Positions 1 through 8,573 of a DNA stretch of 64,000 bases are shown here, one piece after another (position 1 is the stretch's first letter; every line of letters starts with the position of its first letter). The DNA comes from Serpentinimonas maccroryi (lineage in GTDB: Bacteria > Pseudomonadota > Gammaproteobacteria > Burkholderiales > Burkholderiaceae_C), in NCBI RefSeq assembly GCF_000828915.1, contig NZ_AP014569.1, positions 186,001 to 250,000 of the forward strand. The letters are read 5' to 3'. A model generated the notes under the pieces. It had not been told where the DNA came from, did not search any database, and saw only the letters and a list, made by a program, of their open reading frames with translations. Position numbers and translations under genes: made by a program.

Positions 1-2
1 CC

Positions 3-473
3 CCGCTGGTGCTGGTGCTGCCGCCCCTGATCTTGGGCTGGCTGAGCTACCGCGTGCTGGCCTTCGACGCGCTGGCCGAGCACGCCAGCCGCGCCGAACG
101 GCACGAGCTGCTGCGCCGCCACCGCACCGTGCTGCTGCTCATGGGCGTGTTCAGTGGCCTGCTGAGTGCGGCCCCCGGTTTGCTGTGGGCCTCGGGCGCC
201 ATGTTCATCGCCATGGCCCCGCTGCTGGTGCCGGTGGCGGTGTGGGTGTACACGTGGGTGTTTGCGCTGGCCGCGCTGTGGTTTGTGCACTACTTGCTGG
301 CGGCGCTGCAAGCGCTGCGCGCTGAAACCATTACCAGTGCCGCCTTGCAGCCCGATCTGCAACTGGCCCACGCCGCCACGGTCGAGCCCGAGCCAGAAGC
401 TGCCCAGCCCGCCGCCCTGCCATTCAACCCGCCCGACGCCGCGGCCCCGGGCTTGCCGCCACAGCGCCCATGA
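3..473 (+). CDS. EI24-domain membrane protein, C-terminal part
   Basis: The reading frame is already open at the left edge, so this is the 3' part of a gene that starts outside the window. The visible 157 codons hold strongly hydrophobic segments (one near residues 44-65 and one near 71-100 of the visible part) followed by a hydrophilic Ala/Pro/Glu-rich tail. The pattern and the neighbour, a CinA-like gene, fit the EI24 (CysZ-like) family of inner-membrane proteins. No substrate can be inferred. The stop codon overlaps the next start as ATGA at 470-473, so the two genes are probably translationally coupled. Family assignment is from resemblance only, because the N-terminal half is not visible. 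Confidence 0.6.
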   Translation, partial: PLVLVLPPLILGWLSYRVLAFDALAEHASRAERHELLRRHRTVLLLMGVFSGLLSAAPGLLWASGAMFIAMAPLLVPVAVWVYTWVFALAALWFVHYLLAALQALRAETITSAALQPDLQLAHAATVEPEPEAAQPAALPFNPPDAAAPGLPPQRP

Positions 474-1291
474 GCCCGGTTCCGCGTTTTGGTTTGCTCG
501 TCGTCGGCGATGAGATTTTGTCGGGCAAGCGCGCCGACAAGCACATGCCGCGGGTGATCGAGCTGCTGGCCGCGTGCGGTCTGGCTTTGGCTTGGGTGCG
601 CTTTGCACCCGACGACCGATCCGCCCTGACCCACACCTTGCGCGAGGCATTGGCGGGCCGCGACGTGGTATTTGCTTGCGGCGGCATCGGCGCCACACCC
701 GATGACCACACCCGCCAAGCGGCGGCCAGCGCGCTCGGGGTGGGGCTGCAGTTGCACCCGCAGGCGCGCGAGCTGATCGAGGCGCGCTCGCGCCAGTTGG
801 CGGCACTCAAGGGTCACGCCTTTGAGCCCGAGCACCCCGAGCACCTGCAGCGCCTGCAAATGGGCGAATTTCCGCAGGGCGCGCGCATCATCCCCAACCC
901 CTACAACCAGATTCCGGGTTTCAGCTGCACCAGCCCCAGTGGTGCCACCTTGCACGCCGTACCCGGCTTTCCCGTCATGGCTTGGCCGATGATCGAGTGG
1001 CTGCTCGAGCAGCACTACGCGGCCCATTTTCAGCGCGGCGCGCAGGGCGAGCGCTCGGTGATCGTGTACCAGGGCATCGAGGCCCAGCTGACGCCGCTGA
1101 TGCGGCAGATCGAGGCCACGCACCCGCAGTGCAAGGTGTTCAGTCTGCCCAGCGTGGACCATCCCGAATACGGCCGCCACCTCGAGCTCGGGGTCAAGGG
1201 GCCGTTGCAGGCCGTGCAGGCCGCCTACGCCGATTTGCTGGCCGGCTTGCGTGCCGCTGCCGCCCACCTAGGCCCCGAAGTGGTGCGCTAG
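470..1291 (+). CDS. Competence/damage-inducible protein A-like, molybdopterin-binding domain protein
   Basis: A 273-residue protein with the MoaB/CinA N-terminal fold. It begins with a [13 protein letters not shown] segment and carries [14 protein letters not shown] near residues 68-81, the typical ligand-binding loop of the molybdopterin-binding (MocF) domain. It is shorter than full CinA (about 400 residues) because the C-terminal nicotinamide-nucleotide amidase domain is absent. Such short CinA-like proteins are common in Comamonadaceae and their substrate is not settled. The start overlaps the stop of the EI24 gene (ATGA). The glnA regulatory region follows directly after its stop. Confidence 0.85.
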   Translation: MSPVPRFGLLVVGDEILSGKRADKHMPRVIELLAACGLALAWVRFAPDDRSALTHTLREALAGRDVVFACGGIGATPDDHTRQAAASALGVGLQLHPQARELIEARSRQLAALKGHAFEPEHPEHLQRLQMGEFPQGARIIPNPYNQIPGFSCTSPSGATLHAVPGFPVMAWPMIEWLLEQHYAAHFQRGAQGERSVIVYQGIEAQLTPLMRQIEATHPQCKVFSLPSVDHPEYGRHLELGVKGPLQAVQAAYADLLAGLRAAAAHLGPEVVR

Positions 1292-1309
1292 GGCCGCTGG
1301 AGCGCGTGC

Positions 1310-1324
1310 GCCCCACGGTGGTGC
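1310..1324 (+). promoter_or_regulatory. Candidate NtrC enhancer site 1 of glnA
   Basis: GCCCCACGGTGGTGC fits the GCAC-N7-GTGC form of NtrC binding sites with one mismatch in the left half-site. Its centre is 21 bp (two helical turns) upstream of the second dyad at 1331-1345 and about 128 bp upstream of the transcription start predicted from the -24/-12 element. It lies just after the stop of the upstream gene. Confidence 0.6.
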
Positions 1325-1330
1325 GCGTGC

Positions 1331-1345
1331 GCACCAAAAAAGTGC
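1331..1345 (+). promoter_or_regulatory. Candidate NtrC enhancer site 2 of glnA
   Basis: GCACCAAAAAAGTGC is a perfect GCAC-N7-GTGC dyad, the half-site geometry of known NtrC enhancers. It is centred about 107 bp upstream of the predicted glnA transcription start, which is where the strong enhancer lies in enteric glnA. A partly overlapping palindrome, TGGTGCGC-GT-GCGCACCA (1318-1335), joins the two sites. Confidence 0.7.
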
Positions 1346-1417
1346 GCAAGGGCGGCTTGTGCGCGCGATGGCTTGTCCGCCGCAAAGCGCCGCACCGGCC
1401 GCTGGGCAGTCACCAAG

Positions 1418-1434
1418 TTGGCACAGTTGCTGCT
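1418..1434 (+). promoter_or_regulatory. Sigma-54 (-24/-12) promoter of glnA
   Basis: TTGGCACAGTTGCTGCT has GG at 1420-1421 and GC at 1432-1433 separated by exactly 10 bases, the invariant sigma-54 spacing. The -24 box TTGGCAC is a full match and the -12 box CTGCT has one mismatch. It lies about 58 bp before the glnA ATG. An inverted repeat, GCACAGTT-N9-AACTGTGC (1421-1445), overlaps the promoter and could bind a second regulator. A TATAAA at 1434-1439 has no good -35 partner. Confidence 0.75.
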
Positions 1435-1491
1435 ATAAACTGTGCACAGATTTCTGGCCCCCCTTTTTTCAACGCAACCGGAGTATCCCAA

Positions 1492-2907
1492 ATGAGCAAA
1501 AGCGTCGCCGACGTGATGAGCATGGTGCAAGAAAACGAAGTCAAGTTCGTTGACTTTCGCTTCACCGACACCCGTGGCAAAGAGCAGCACGTCACCGTGC
1601 CGATTTCGCACTTCGACGAAGACAAGTTCAGCTCGGGCCACGCCTTCGACGGCTCGTCGATCGCTGGCTGGAAGGGCATCGAGGCCTCGGACATGCTGCT
1701 GATGCCGGACCCGAACACGGCCCAGATCGACCCGTTTTTTGAAGAAACCACGGTCTTCATCCAGTGCGATGTGGTCGAGCCCAGCGACGGCAAGGCCTAC
1801 GACCGCGACCCGCGCTCGATCGCCCGCCGCGCCGAATCCTACCTTAAGGCCTCGGGCTTGGGCGACACCGCCTACTTCGGCCCTGAGCCCGAGTTTTTCC
1901 TGTTCGACAACGTGCGCTGGAGCACCGAGCCCGGCCGCAGCTTCTACGAAATCGAAGAATACGAAGCGCCTTGGAACACCGGCACCAAGCTCGAAGGCGG
2001 CAACCGCGGCCACCGCCCGCGCACCAAGGGCGGCTACTTTCCGGTGCCACCAGTCGATAGCACGCACGACATGCGCGCCGAGATGGTGCTGATCCTCGAG
2101 AGCCTGGGCATCCCGGTCGAGGTCTTTCACCACGAAGTGGCCGGTGCTGGCCAGTGCGAGATCGGCACCAAGTTCAGCACCTTGGTCGAGCGCGCCGACT
2201 GGACGCAAAACCTGAAATACGTGGTCTGGAACGTGGCCAACAGCTACGGCAAAACGGCGACCTTCATGCCCAAGCCCTACCACGGCGACAACGGCAGCGG
2301 CATGCACGTGCACCAGTCGGTCTGGAAAGACGGCAAAAACCTGTTTGCCGGCGACGGCTACGCCGGCCTGAGCGATTTTGCGCTCTACTACATCGGCGGC
2401 ATCATCAAGCACGCGCGCGCCCTCAACGCCATCACCAACCCCGGCACCAACAGCTACAAGCGCCTGGTGCCGCACTTCGAGGCCCCGGTGAAGCTGGCGT
2501 ACTCGGCCAAAAACCGCTCGGCCTCGATCCGCATCCCCTACGTGGCCAACCCCAAAGGGCGCCGTGTGGAAGCGCGCTTCCCCGATCCGCTGATGAACCC
2601 CTACCTCGGTTTTGCCGCGCTGCTGATGGCCGGGCTCGACGGCGTCGAGAACAAAATCCACCCCGGCGAAGCCGCGACCAAAGACCTCTACCACCTGCCG
2701 CCCGAAGAGGACAAGCTGGTGCCCACGGTCTGCCACAGCCTCGATCAAGCGCTGGACTACCTGGACAAAGACCGCGCCTTCCTGACCAAAGGCGGTGTGT
2801 TCAGCGACGCCATGCTCGACGCCTACATCGAGCTCAAAATGGGCGAAGTCACGCGCGCCCGGGTCGAAGTCACGCCGACCGAGTTCGATCTGTACTTCAG
2901 CAACTAA
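1492..2907 (+). CDS. glnA: Type I glutamine synthetase (GS-I)
   Basis: Cytoplasmic enzyme that makes glutamine from glutamate, ammonia and ATP, acting as a dodecamer. The 471-residue length is standard for GS-I beta. Signatures seen are [10 protein letters not shown] near residue 52, the EPEFFLF metal-binding strand, [10 protein letters not shown], the [13 protein letters not shown]/glutamate loop, and the adenylylation loop [10 protein letters not shown] with the modifiable tyrosine at residue 400. The frame is open far upstream, but the ATG at 1492 begins the conserved MSKSVADV start and sits 58 bases after the -24/-12 element. The gene leads the cluster glnA, periplasmic protein, ntrB, ntrC, and is probably activated by NtrC under nitrogen limitation. 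Confidence 0.98.
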   Translation: MSKSVADVMSMVQENEVKFVDFRFTDTRGKEQHVTVPISHFDEDKFSSGHAFDGSSIAGWKGIEASDMLLMPDPNTAQIDPFFEETTVFIQCDVVEPSDGKAYDRDPRSIARRAESYLKASGLGDTAYFGPEPEFFLFDNVRWSTEPGRSFYEIEEYEAPWNTGTKLEGGNRGHRPRTKGGYFPVPPVDSTHDMRAEMVLILESLGIPVEVFHHEVAGAGQCEIGTKFSTLVERADWTQNLKYVVWNVANSYGKTATFMPKPYHGDNGSGMHVHQSVWKDGKNLFAGDGYAGLSDFALYYIGGIIKHARALNAITNPGTNSYKRLVPHFEAPVKLAYSAKNRSASIRIPYVANPKGRRVEARFPDPLMNPYLGFAALLMAGLDGVENKIHPGEAATKDLYHLPPEEDKLVPTVCHSLDQALDYLDKDRAFLTKGGVFSDAMLDAYIELKMGEVTRARVEVTPTEFDLYFSN

Positions 2908-2942
2908 AGGCGGGGCGCGCCGCCTGCTGCTATCATGGCCGG

Positions 2943-3680
2943 ATGATGAGCAAGGCCTTGAAAACAGTGGGTGCGCGCAGGCTGCGGCTGCTGGCTGGGG
3001 CGGCTGCTGCGGCCGCCGCTGCCATTCTGGTGGCGCCCCCGGCGCTGGCGCAGGGGCAGATCTGGCGCTGCGGCAACGAGTACACCAACCAGCCCGGCGA
3101 GCGGCCGGAAGCCCGCGGCTGCCGCTTGCTTCAAGGTGGCAACCTGAGCATCGTCGAGGGCCGCCGTCCGGCAGCGAATCAGGCGGCGGGTGCGGCTGCC
3201 AGCAGCCCCGTTGCCTCCAATTCCGCTCCGCGCGCTCCAGCCAGCACCGAGCCGCGCCCCCCGAGCCAGCGCGTGGATCGCTCCGAGCAACAAGCTCGGG
3301 ACCGCGATGCGCGCCTGATCTTGGAAACCGAACTGCGCCGTGCGCAAGAGCGCGTGCGTGAACTGCAAGCCGAATTCAACCAAGGTCGACCGCAGCCGCT
3401 GCCCAGCGAGCGCGGCGACGAAGCCCGGCTGGCGCAGCGCACCGAGGAGCTGCGGCGCCGGCTCGAGCGCGCCCAAGGCGACGTGACGGCGATCGAGCGC
3501 GAAATCGGCCGCTTGCCGTCGGTGCAAACGACCGCTGCTGCTGCTCAGGGTGGCGCTGCGGCGGGCCCCTCGGCCAGCGTGGTCGGTACTGGAACTGCGG
3601 CGCGGGCGGTGGCTGGGCCAGCGGCTGGGCAGTTTATTCCTCTGCCCGCAGCGCCCTCTGCGTCTGGCCCTGCCCGTTAG
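2943..3680 (+). CDS. DUF4124-like periplasmic coiled-coil protein
   Basis: A 245-residue protein with a clear Sec signal peptide: a basic n-region (KTVGARRLR), an alanine-rich core, and a likely cleavage after ALA at residue 35. The mature start, QIWRCGNEYTNQP, looks like the small DUF4124 module that occurs at the N terminus of many betaproteobacterial envelope proteins. A charged Arg/Glu-rich stretch near residues 110-185 should form a coiled coil. The C-terminal tail is rich in Ala, Gly and Pro. Two ATG codons stand in tandem at 2943 and 2946. It lies 35 bases after glnA and 9 bases before ntrB, so it is probably in the operon. Its function is unknown. Confidence 0.75.
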   Translation: MMSKALKTVGARRLRLLAGAAAAAAAAILVAPPALAQGQIWRCGNEYTNQPGERPEARGCRLLQGGNLSIVEGRRPAANQAAGAAASSPVASNSAPRAPASTEPRPPSQRVDRSEQQARDRDARLILETELRRAQERVRELQAEFNQGRPQPLPSERGDEARLAQRTEELRRRLERAQGDVTAIEREIGRLPSVQTTAAAAQGGAAAGPSASVVGTGTAARAVAGPAAGQFIPLPAAPSASGPAR

Positions 3681-3689
3681 GTCCGGCGC

Positions 3690-4784
3690 ATGAAGGCCAC
3701 CACGCGGCCACGTACTGTGCCCGCCGTCGCCGGCGGGCCCCATTACCAAGCCCTGGATCGGCTCGCCACCCTGGTGGCGGTGGTCGATGCCGGCGGCGCC
3801 ATCCGCTACGCCAACAACGCGCTCGAAGACGCGGTGGGTCTGTCGCGGCGCACGCTGGCAGGCTTGCCCCTGGCCGACTGGTTTACCGAGCCAAACCTGC
3901 TGCAAAATGCCGTTTCAGGCGCCAACAGCCACGAATACGCCGTCATCCGCTACGACGCGTGGCTGGTGCGGCTCAACAACGAGCCGCTGCCGGTGCATGT
4001 GGTGCTGGCCAAAACCGAGCACGGGGGCGAGTTGGTGGTGGAGCTGCTGCCGCTGGAGCAGCAAACGCGCCAAGAGCGCGAGCAGCGCCTGCTCGAGCAG
4101 GCGCACGCCAACAAAGAGCTGATTCGCAACCTCGCGCACGAGATCAAAAACCCCCTGGGGGGCATCCGCGGCGCGGCGCAGTTGCTGCAGCTCGAACCCG
4201 ATGCGCGCGAATTGGCCGAATACGCCCAAGTCATCATCCACGAAGCCGACCGGCTGCAGGCCTTGGTCGATCGCTTGCTGGCGCCGCACCGGCGTGCCCG
4301 GGTGGTGGACGATGTCAACATCCACGAGGTCTGCGAACGCGTGCGCGCGCTGGTGCTGGCCGAGTTTCCGCGCGCCTTGCGCGTGCAGCGCGATTACGAT
4401 CCTTCGATCCCCGAGTTTCGCGGCGACCGCGAACAGCTCATCCAGGCCGTGCTCAACCTGGCGCAAAACGCCGCCCAAGCGCTGCGCGCACGCATCGCCG
4501 CCGGCGACGCCGAGATCGTGCTGCGCAGCCGGGTGCTGCGCCAGGTCACGTTTGGGCGCCAGCGCTACCGCCTGGCATTGGAATTGCATGTGATCGACAA
4601 CGGGCCCGGCGTGCCCGAAGCGATCAAAGACCGCATCTTCTACCCCCTGGTGTCGGGGCGCGAAGGCGGTTGCGGCTTGGGGCTGACGTTGGCGCAGACC
4701 ATCGTGCAGCAACACCACGGTTTGATCGAGTGCGACAGCGCGCCGGGCCGGACCGATTTCAAGCTGCTCATCCCCCTGCCTTGA
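3690..4784 (+). CDS. glnL: Nitrogen regulation sensor histidine kinase NtrB
   Basis: Cytoplasmic two-component kinase/phosphatase that controls NtrC in response to PII proteins. The 364 residues hold a PAS domain (about 20-110), a linker helix, the dimerisation/phosphoacceptor box NLAHEIKNPLGG with the histidine at residue 150, an N-box (AVLNLAQNAAQAL), and ATP-lid motifs DNGPGVPE and GCGLGLTLAQ. There are no membrane segments, as expected for NtrB. It follows the DUF4124-like gene by 9 bases and precedes ntrC by 89 bases. Its place next to glnA and ntrC makes the identification secure. Confidence 0.96.
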   Translation: MKATTRPRTVPAVAGGPHYQALDRLATLVAVVDAGGAIRYANNALEDAVGLSRRTLAGLPLADWFTEPNLLQNAVSGANSHEYAVIRYDAWLVRLNNEPLPVHVVLAKTEHGGELVVELLPLEQQTRQEREQRLLEQAHANKELIRNLAHEIKNPLGGIRGAAQLLQLEPDARELAEYAQVIIHEADRLQALVDRLLAPHRRARVVDDVNIHEVCERVRALVLAEFPRALRVQRDYDPSIPEFRGDREQLIQAVLNLAQNAAQALRARIAAGDAEIVLRSRVLRQVTFGRQRYRLALELHVIDNGPGVPEAIKDRIFYPLVSGREGGCGLGLTLAQTIVQQHHGLIECDSAPGRTDFKLLIPLP

Positions 4785-4873
4785 GCGCGTGCCGGCTGCC
4801 GGTTCAGGCCGCAACCGAGGCCGCAACCGGGCTGGCTGCAGGGGGGCACCCAAACGACGAAAGGAACGCAGGC

Positions 4874-6502
4874 ATGAAACCCATCTGGATCGTCGATGAC
4901 GACCAATCGATCCGCTTCGTGCTCGAAAAAGCGCTGCAGCGCGAGGGCCTGCCCACGCGCAGCTTCAGCCAGCCGCGCGAGGTGATGGAGGCGCTGGTGG
5001 CGGGCGACGACGCCGGCCCGCAGGTACTGGTGAGCGACATCCGCATGCCGGGCGGCTGCGGGCTGGAGCTGTTGCAACAGGTCAAGCAGCACCTGCCGGG
5101 TCTGCCGGTGATCATCATGACCGCCTATTCCGACCTCGACAGCGCCGTGGCCTCGTTCCAGGGCGGGGCCTTCGAATACCTGCCCAAGCCCTTTGACCTG
5201 ACGGCGGCGGTCGAGCTGATCCGGCGCGCCATGCAAGAGAGCCAGCGCGAGCAGGTGGCCGATGAGGGCGCGGCCGGCGCGCCCGAGATGCTGGGCCAAG
5301 CCAGCGCGATGCAAGACGTGTTTCGCGCCATCGGGCGCCTGAGCCAAAGCCTAGTCACGGTGATGATCACGGGCGAATCGGGCACCGGCAAAGAGCTGGT
5401 GGCGCGGGCGCTGCACAAGCACTCGGCGCGCGCGCGCGGGCCGTTCGTGGCCATCAACACCGCCGCCATCCCCAAAGACCTGCTCGAGAGCGAGCTCTTT
5501 GGCCACGAACGCGGTGCCTTCACCGGCGCCCAGACCATGCGCCGCGGCCGCTTCGAGCAGGCCGAGGGCGGCACCTTGTTCCTCGACGAAATCGGCGACA
5601 TGCCTTTTGAGCTGCAAACGCGGCTGCTGCGCGTGCTCTCCGACGGGCAGTTCTACCGCGTCGGCGGCCACAGCGCCGTCAAGTCGCAGGTGCGGGTGAT
5701 CGCCGCCACGCACCAAAACCTCGAGCAGCGGGTGCGCGAAGGCGCCTTTCGCGAAGACTTGCTGCACCGCCTCAACGTCATCCGCCTGCGCCTGCCGCCG
5801 CTGCGCGAACGGCGCGAAGACGTGCCGCTGCTGACGCGTTTTTTCTTGCAGCAAAGCGCCAAGCAGCTCGGGGTCGATCCCAAGCGCATCAGCACCCCAG
5901 CGCTGAACGCCTTGGCCGCCTTTGATTTTCCGGGCAATGTGCGCCAGTTGGAGAACATCTGCCATTGGCTCACCGTCATGGCGCCGGCCCAAGTGGTGGA
6001 GCGCAAAGACTTGCCGCCCGAGGTGCTGCAGGCCTTGGCGGCTTCTGGAGCGGGTGCTTCGGCTGCGGCTTCGGCTGCAGTGGGAGCGGGGGCTGGCGCG
6101 GCTGGGGTAGGGGATGGGGTTGGTGCGGCCGGTGCGGCGGATGGGGCGGGCTCAGCAGGTGGGGTGGGTGCAGCGCTCGCCGCCAGCGGCACGGGCTGGG
6201 TCGGCGCGCCACAGGACAGCGCATCGCCGGGAAGTGCGCCGCCGGGAAGCGCATCCCAGAGCAGCGCACCATCGGCCTGCGCCGACGGCGCGGCGTGGGA
6301 GGTGGGCCTCTATGCCCAGGCGCAAGCCCTGCTGGCGGCCGGCCACGACGGGGTGTGGGACGAGCTGCTGCACCGTTTCGAGGCGCGTTTGCTCGAGGCC
6401 GCGCTGGCGCACACCCAAGGCCGGCGCATCGAAGCGGCGCAGCAGCTGGGCATCGGGCGCAACACCCTGACGCGCAAGCTGCACGAGCTCGGTCTGGGCT
6501 AG
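4874..6502 (+). CDS. ntrC: Nitrogen regulator NtrC, sigma-54 activator with unusual linker
   Basis: Response regulator and bacterial enhancer-binding protein, 542 residues. The receiver domain spans about 1-120 with the phosphoacceptor Asp55 in VSDIRMPG. The AAA+ domain (about 135-370) has Walker A GESGTGKE at 167-174, the sigma-54-contacting GAFTGA at 214-219 and Walker B TLFLDEIGD at 234-242. The Fis-type DNA-binding domain (about 495-542) ends in an RIEAAQQLGIGRNTLTRKL helix-turn-helix. The region from about 390 to 475 is a low-complexity Ala/Gly/Ser/Pro linker, much longer than the short linker of enteric NtrC (about 470 residues in all). ATG 4874 follows an AAGGAA ribosome-binding site. 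Confidence 0.96.
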   Translation: MKPIWIVDDDQSIRFVLEKALQREGLPTRSFSQPREVMEALVAGDDAGPQVLVSDIRMPGGCGLELLQQVKQHLPGLPVIIMTAYSDLDSAVASFQGGAFEYLPKPFDLTAAVELIRRAMQESQREQVADEGAAGAPEMLGQASAMQDVFRAIGRLSQSLVTVMITGESGTGKELVARALHKHSARARGPFVAINTAAIPKDLLESELFGHERGAFTGAQTMRRGRFEQAEGGTLFLDEIGDMPFELQTRLLRVLSDGQFYRVGGHSAVKSQVRVIAATHQNLEQRVREGAFREDLLHRLNVIRLRLPPLRERREDVPLLTRFFLQQSAKQLGVDPKRISTPALNALAAFDFPGNVRQLENICHWLTVMAPAQVVERKDLPPEVLQALAASGAGASAAASAAVGAGAGAAGVGDGVGAAGAADGAGSAGGVGAALAASGTGWVGAPQDSASPGSAPPGSASQSSAPSACADGAAWEVGLYAQAQALLAAGHDGVWDELLHRFEARLLEAALAHTQGRRIEAAQQLGIGRNTLTRKLHELGLG

Positions 6503-6522
6503 CAGGGAGCCAGCCCCCCGGA

Positions 6523-7350
6523 TCAAAGCCCTTGCAACTGCACCCACAGCGGCGCGTGGTCGCTGGGTTGTGGGTTTTTGCGCGGGCTGCGGTCGATCTG
6601 GCAGGCCGTGGCCAGCGGGCGCAGCGCATCGCTGAGCAAAATGTGGTCGATGCGCAGGCCGCGGTTTTTTTGAAAGCCGAGCTGGCGGTAGTCCCACCAC
6701 GTATAGCTCTTGGGCGGCTGCGCAAACAGGCGGTGCGCGTCGTGCAAGCCCAGCGCCAGCAAGGCCTGCAACTGCGCGCGCTCCACGCTGCTGCAGTGGA
6801 TGCTTTCGCGCAGGCCCTCCGGGTCCCAGACGTCGGCGTCGTCAAAGGTGATGTTGAAGTCGCCCAGCAGCAGCAGCCGTGGGTGGCGCCGCATTTCGTC
6901 GGCCAGCCAAGCGCGCAGCGCCTCGAGCCAGCGCAGCTTGTAGGCAAACTTGTCGCTGCCCAGCGCCTGCCCGTTGGGAAAATAGGCGCCGACCACGCGC
7001 AGCGCGGGCGCGCTGGCGCCCCCTTCGCTGCCTTGCGTGTCATCGGCGCCAAGGGTGGCGGCGATCAGCCGCGCTTGCTCATCCTCAAAGCCGGGGAGGT
7101 TGCGCTGCACCGCGTTGAAAGGCGAGCGCGCCAGCAAGGCCACGCCGTTGTAGGTTTTTTGGCCGTGCCAGACGGCGTGGTAGCCGGCCTGCTCGAAAGC
7201 GGCGGCGGGAAACTTGTCGTCGCTGAGCTTGAGCTCTTGCAGCGCCAGCACCTCCACCGGCGCACCGGCGCTGGCCTGCGCCGCCAGCCAGTCCAGCACC
7301 TGCGGCAAGCGCACGGTGAGCGAGTTCACGTTCCAGGTGGCGATTTTCAT
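6523..7350 (-). CDS. xth: Exodeoxyribonuclease III
   Basis: AP endonuclease and 3'-5' exonuclease of the EEP superfamily, acting in base-excision repair. The protein is 275 residues, close to the family norm of about 260-270. It starts MKIATWNVNS and carries LALQELKLSDDKFP (metal-binding glutamate), GDFNIT (catalytic Asp/Asn) and SDHAPLWV (catalytic Asp-His near the end). The frame is open upstream of 7350, but that ATG is where the conserved EEP domain begins. It converges on ntrC, with 20 bases between the stops, and is divergent from the histidine kinase. Confidence 0.95.
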   Translation of the reverse strand: MKIATWNVNSLTVRLPQVLDWLAAQASAGAPVEVLALQELKLSDDKFPAAAFEQAGYHAVWHGQKTYNGVALLARSPFNAVQRNLPGFEDEQARLIAATLGADDTQGSEGGASAPALRVVGAYFPNGQALGSDKFAYKLRWLEALRAWLADEMRRHPRLLLLGDFNITFDDADVWDPEGLRESIHCSSVERAQLQALLALGLHDAHRLFAQPPKSYTWWDYRQLGFQKNRGLRIDHILLSDALRPLATACQIDRSPRKNPQPSDHAPLWVQLQGL

Positions 7351-7505
7351 GGTCGAGGCAAGTATAGGGCCCCGGCAGATAGCGCTGTGTGCGGCTCCTA
7401 ATCGCGCGTCCAGACAGGGTGCGCTCTGGCCACAGCGCACGCCCCAAACGCCTGCAGCCAAGCCGCGATCGGCCACAATGGAGCGTGTCCCTGCACCAGA
7501 CGCCC

Positions 7506-8537
7506 ATGAAACCCCCCGCCACCCTGCCCGATTTTCGCAACCTTGGGGTGTGGCTGCGCATCTTGCTGCTGGCGCAGGCGCTGCGGTTGGCTTTTGTGGT
7601 GCTGGGTGGGCCCGGCGGCCAGCCGTGGCTGGAGCAGCTGCTGCAGCAGTCGGTGCGTTTTGATCCGCCCTTGTTGGCGACCGTGTTGCTGCTCTATCTG
7701 CTGCAGCCGCTGCTGGCACGAACCAGCTACCGGCGCGGGCTGGTGCTGGTGCTGTTGCTGGCGGCGAGCGTGGCGGCGCTGTGGCACGTGGCGGTGGAGC
7801 AGGGGCTGGGGCTGGCGCTGGCCGGGTCGGCGGCGCACAGCGCCAGCGTGGCCGCGCTGCTGACCGGGGCGCTGTTGTTTTATTTCGATTGGCGCCAGCA
7901 GCGCCTGTCGCCGGCGCTGGCCGAGGCGCGGCTGGCGGCGTTGCAGGCGCGCATTCGGCCGCATTTTTTGTTCAACAGCCTCAACAGCGTGCTGGCGCTG
8001 CTGCGCCGCCAGCCGCAGCAGGCCGAGGCGGTGCTGCACGATCTGGCCGATTTGTACCGCGCGCTGCTGTCGGATGCGCGCACCCTGGTGCCGCTGGGGC
8101 AGGAGCTGGCGCTGGCGCGCGCCTACATCGAGATCGAAACCCTGCGCTTGGGCGCGCAGCGTTTGCGCATGCAGTGGCGCACCGAGCACGCGCCGCTGCA
8201 GGCGCTGGTGCCGCCGCTGCTGCTGCAGCCCTTGCTCGAAAACGCGGTGCGCTACGGCGTCGAGCCCGCGCCCGAGGGCGCCGAGGTGTCGTTGGAGGTG
8301 TACCTAGACGGCAGCGAGCTGCGCCTGTTCGTGCGCAACACGCTGGCGCCGGGGCCGTTGGCGGCGGCAGCGGCTGCCGCCGGGGGCAACCACATGGCGT
8401 TGGGCAATATCCGCGAACGGCTGCAGCTGCATTTCGATGCCGAGGCGCAGATCAGGCGCTACCACACCGACTGCGAGCACGTGGTGCTGGTGCGGTTGCC
8501 GCTGCGCAAGGGCGCGGCTGAATCAGCGGCTGAATGA
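7506..8537 (+). CDS. LytS/AlgZ-type membrane sensor histidine kinase
   Basis: A 343-residue kinase with four or more predicted membrane segments in residues 15-125. It then has a His_kinase module whose phosphoacceptor box is IRPHFLFNSLNS with the histidine at residue 153. The N-box LLENAVRYGVE and the G-box region NHMALGNIRERL are intact, so it should bind ATP. This class normally works with a LytTR response regulator (AlgR type) encoded next door. Here the next gene is miaB on the other strand and no response regulator is visible on either side. The start ATG 7506 was chosen because the basic/hydrophobic N terminus begins there; an in-frame upstream ATG (7389) would add a poorly conserved extension. 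Confidence 0.85.
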   Translation: MKPPATLPDFRNLGVWLRILLLAQALRLAFVVLGGPGGQPWLEQLLQQSVRFDPPLLATVLLLYLLQPLLARTSYRRGLVLVLLLAASVAALWHVAVEQGLGLALAGSAAHSASVAALLTGALLFYFDWRQQRLSPALAEARLAALQARIRPHFLFNSLNSVLALLRRQPQQAEAVLHDLADLYRALLSDARTLVPLGQELALARAYIEIETLRLGAQRLRMQWRTEHAPLQALVPPLLLQPLLENAVRYGVEPAPEGAEVSLEVYLDGSELRLFVRNTLAPGPLAAAAAAAGGNHMALGNIRERLQLHFDAEAQIRRYHTDCEHVVLVRLPLRKGAAESAAE

Positions 8538-8573
8538 GTTGCTGCAAGGGCGTAAAACCGACGGCAGGCGGGT

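Noticed and set aside
1421-1445. The GCACAGTT dyad as a third NtrC site.
   Set aside because: The half-sites are 17 bases apart between GCAC and GTGC, not the 7 required, and the dyad lies on top of the promoter.
1288-2748. Long open frames on the strand opposite glnA and many other genes.
   Set aside because: They are a by-product of high GC codon use; the translations show no family motifs, whereas the overlapping frame is a known protein.
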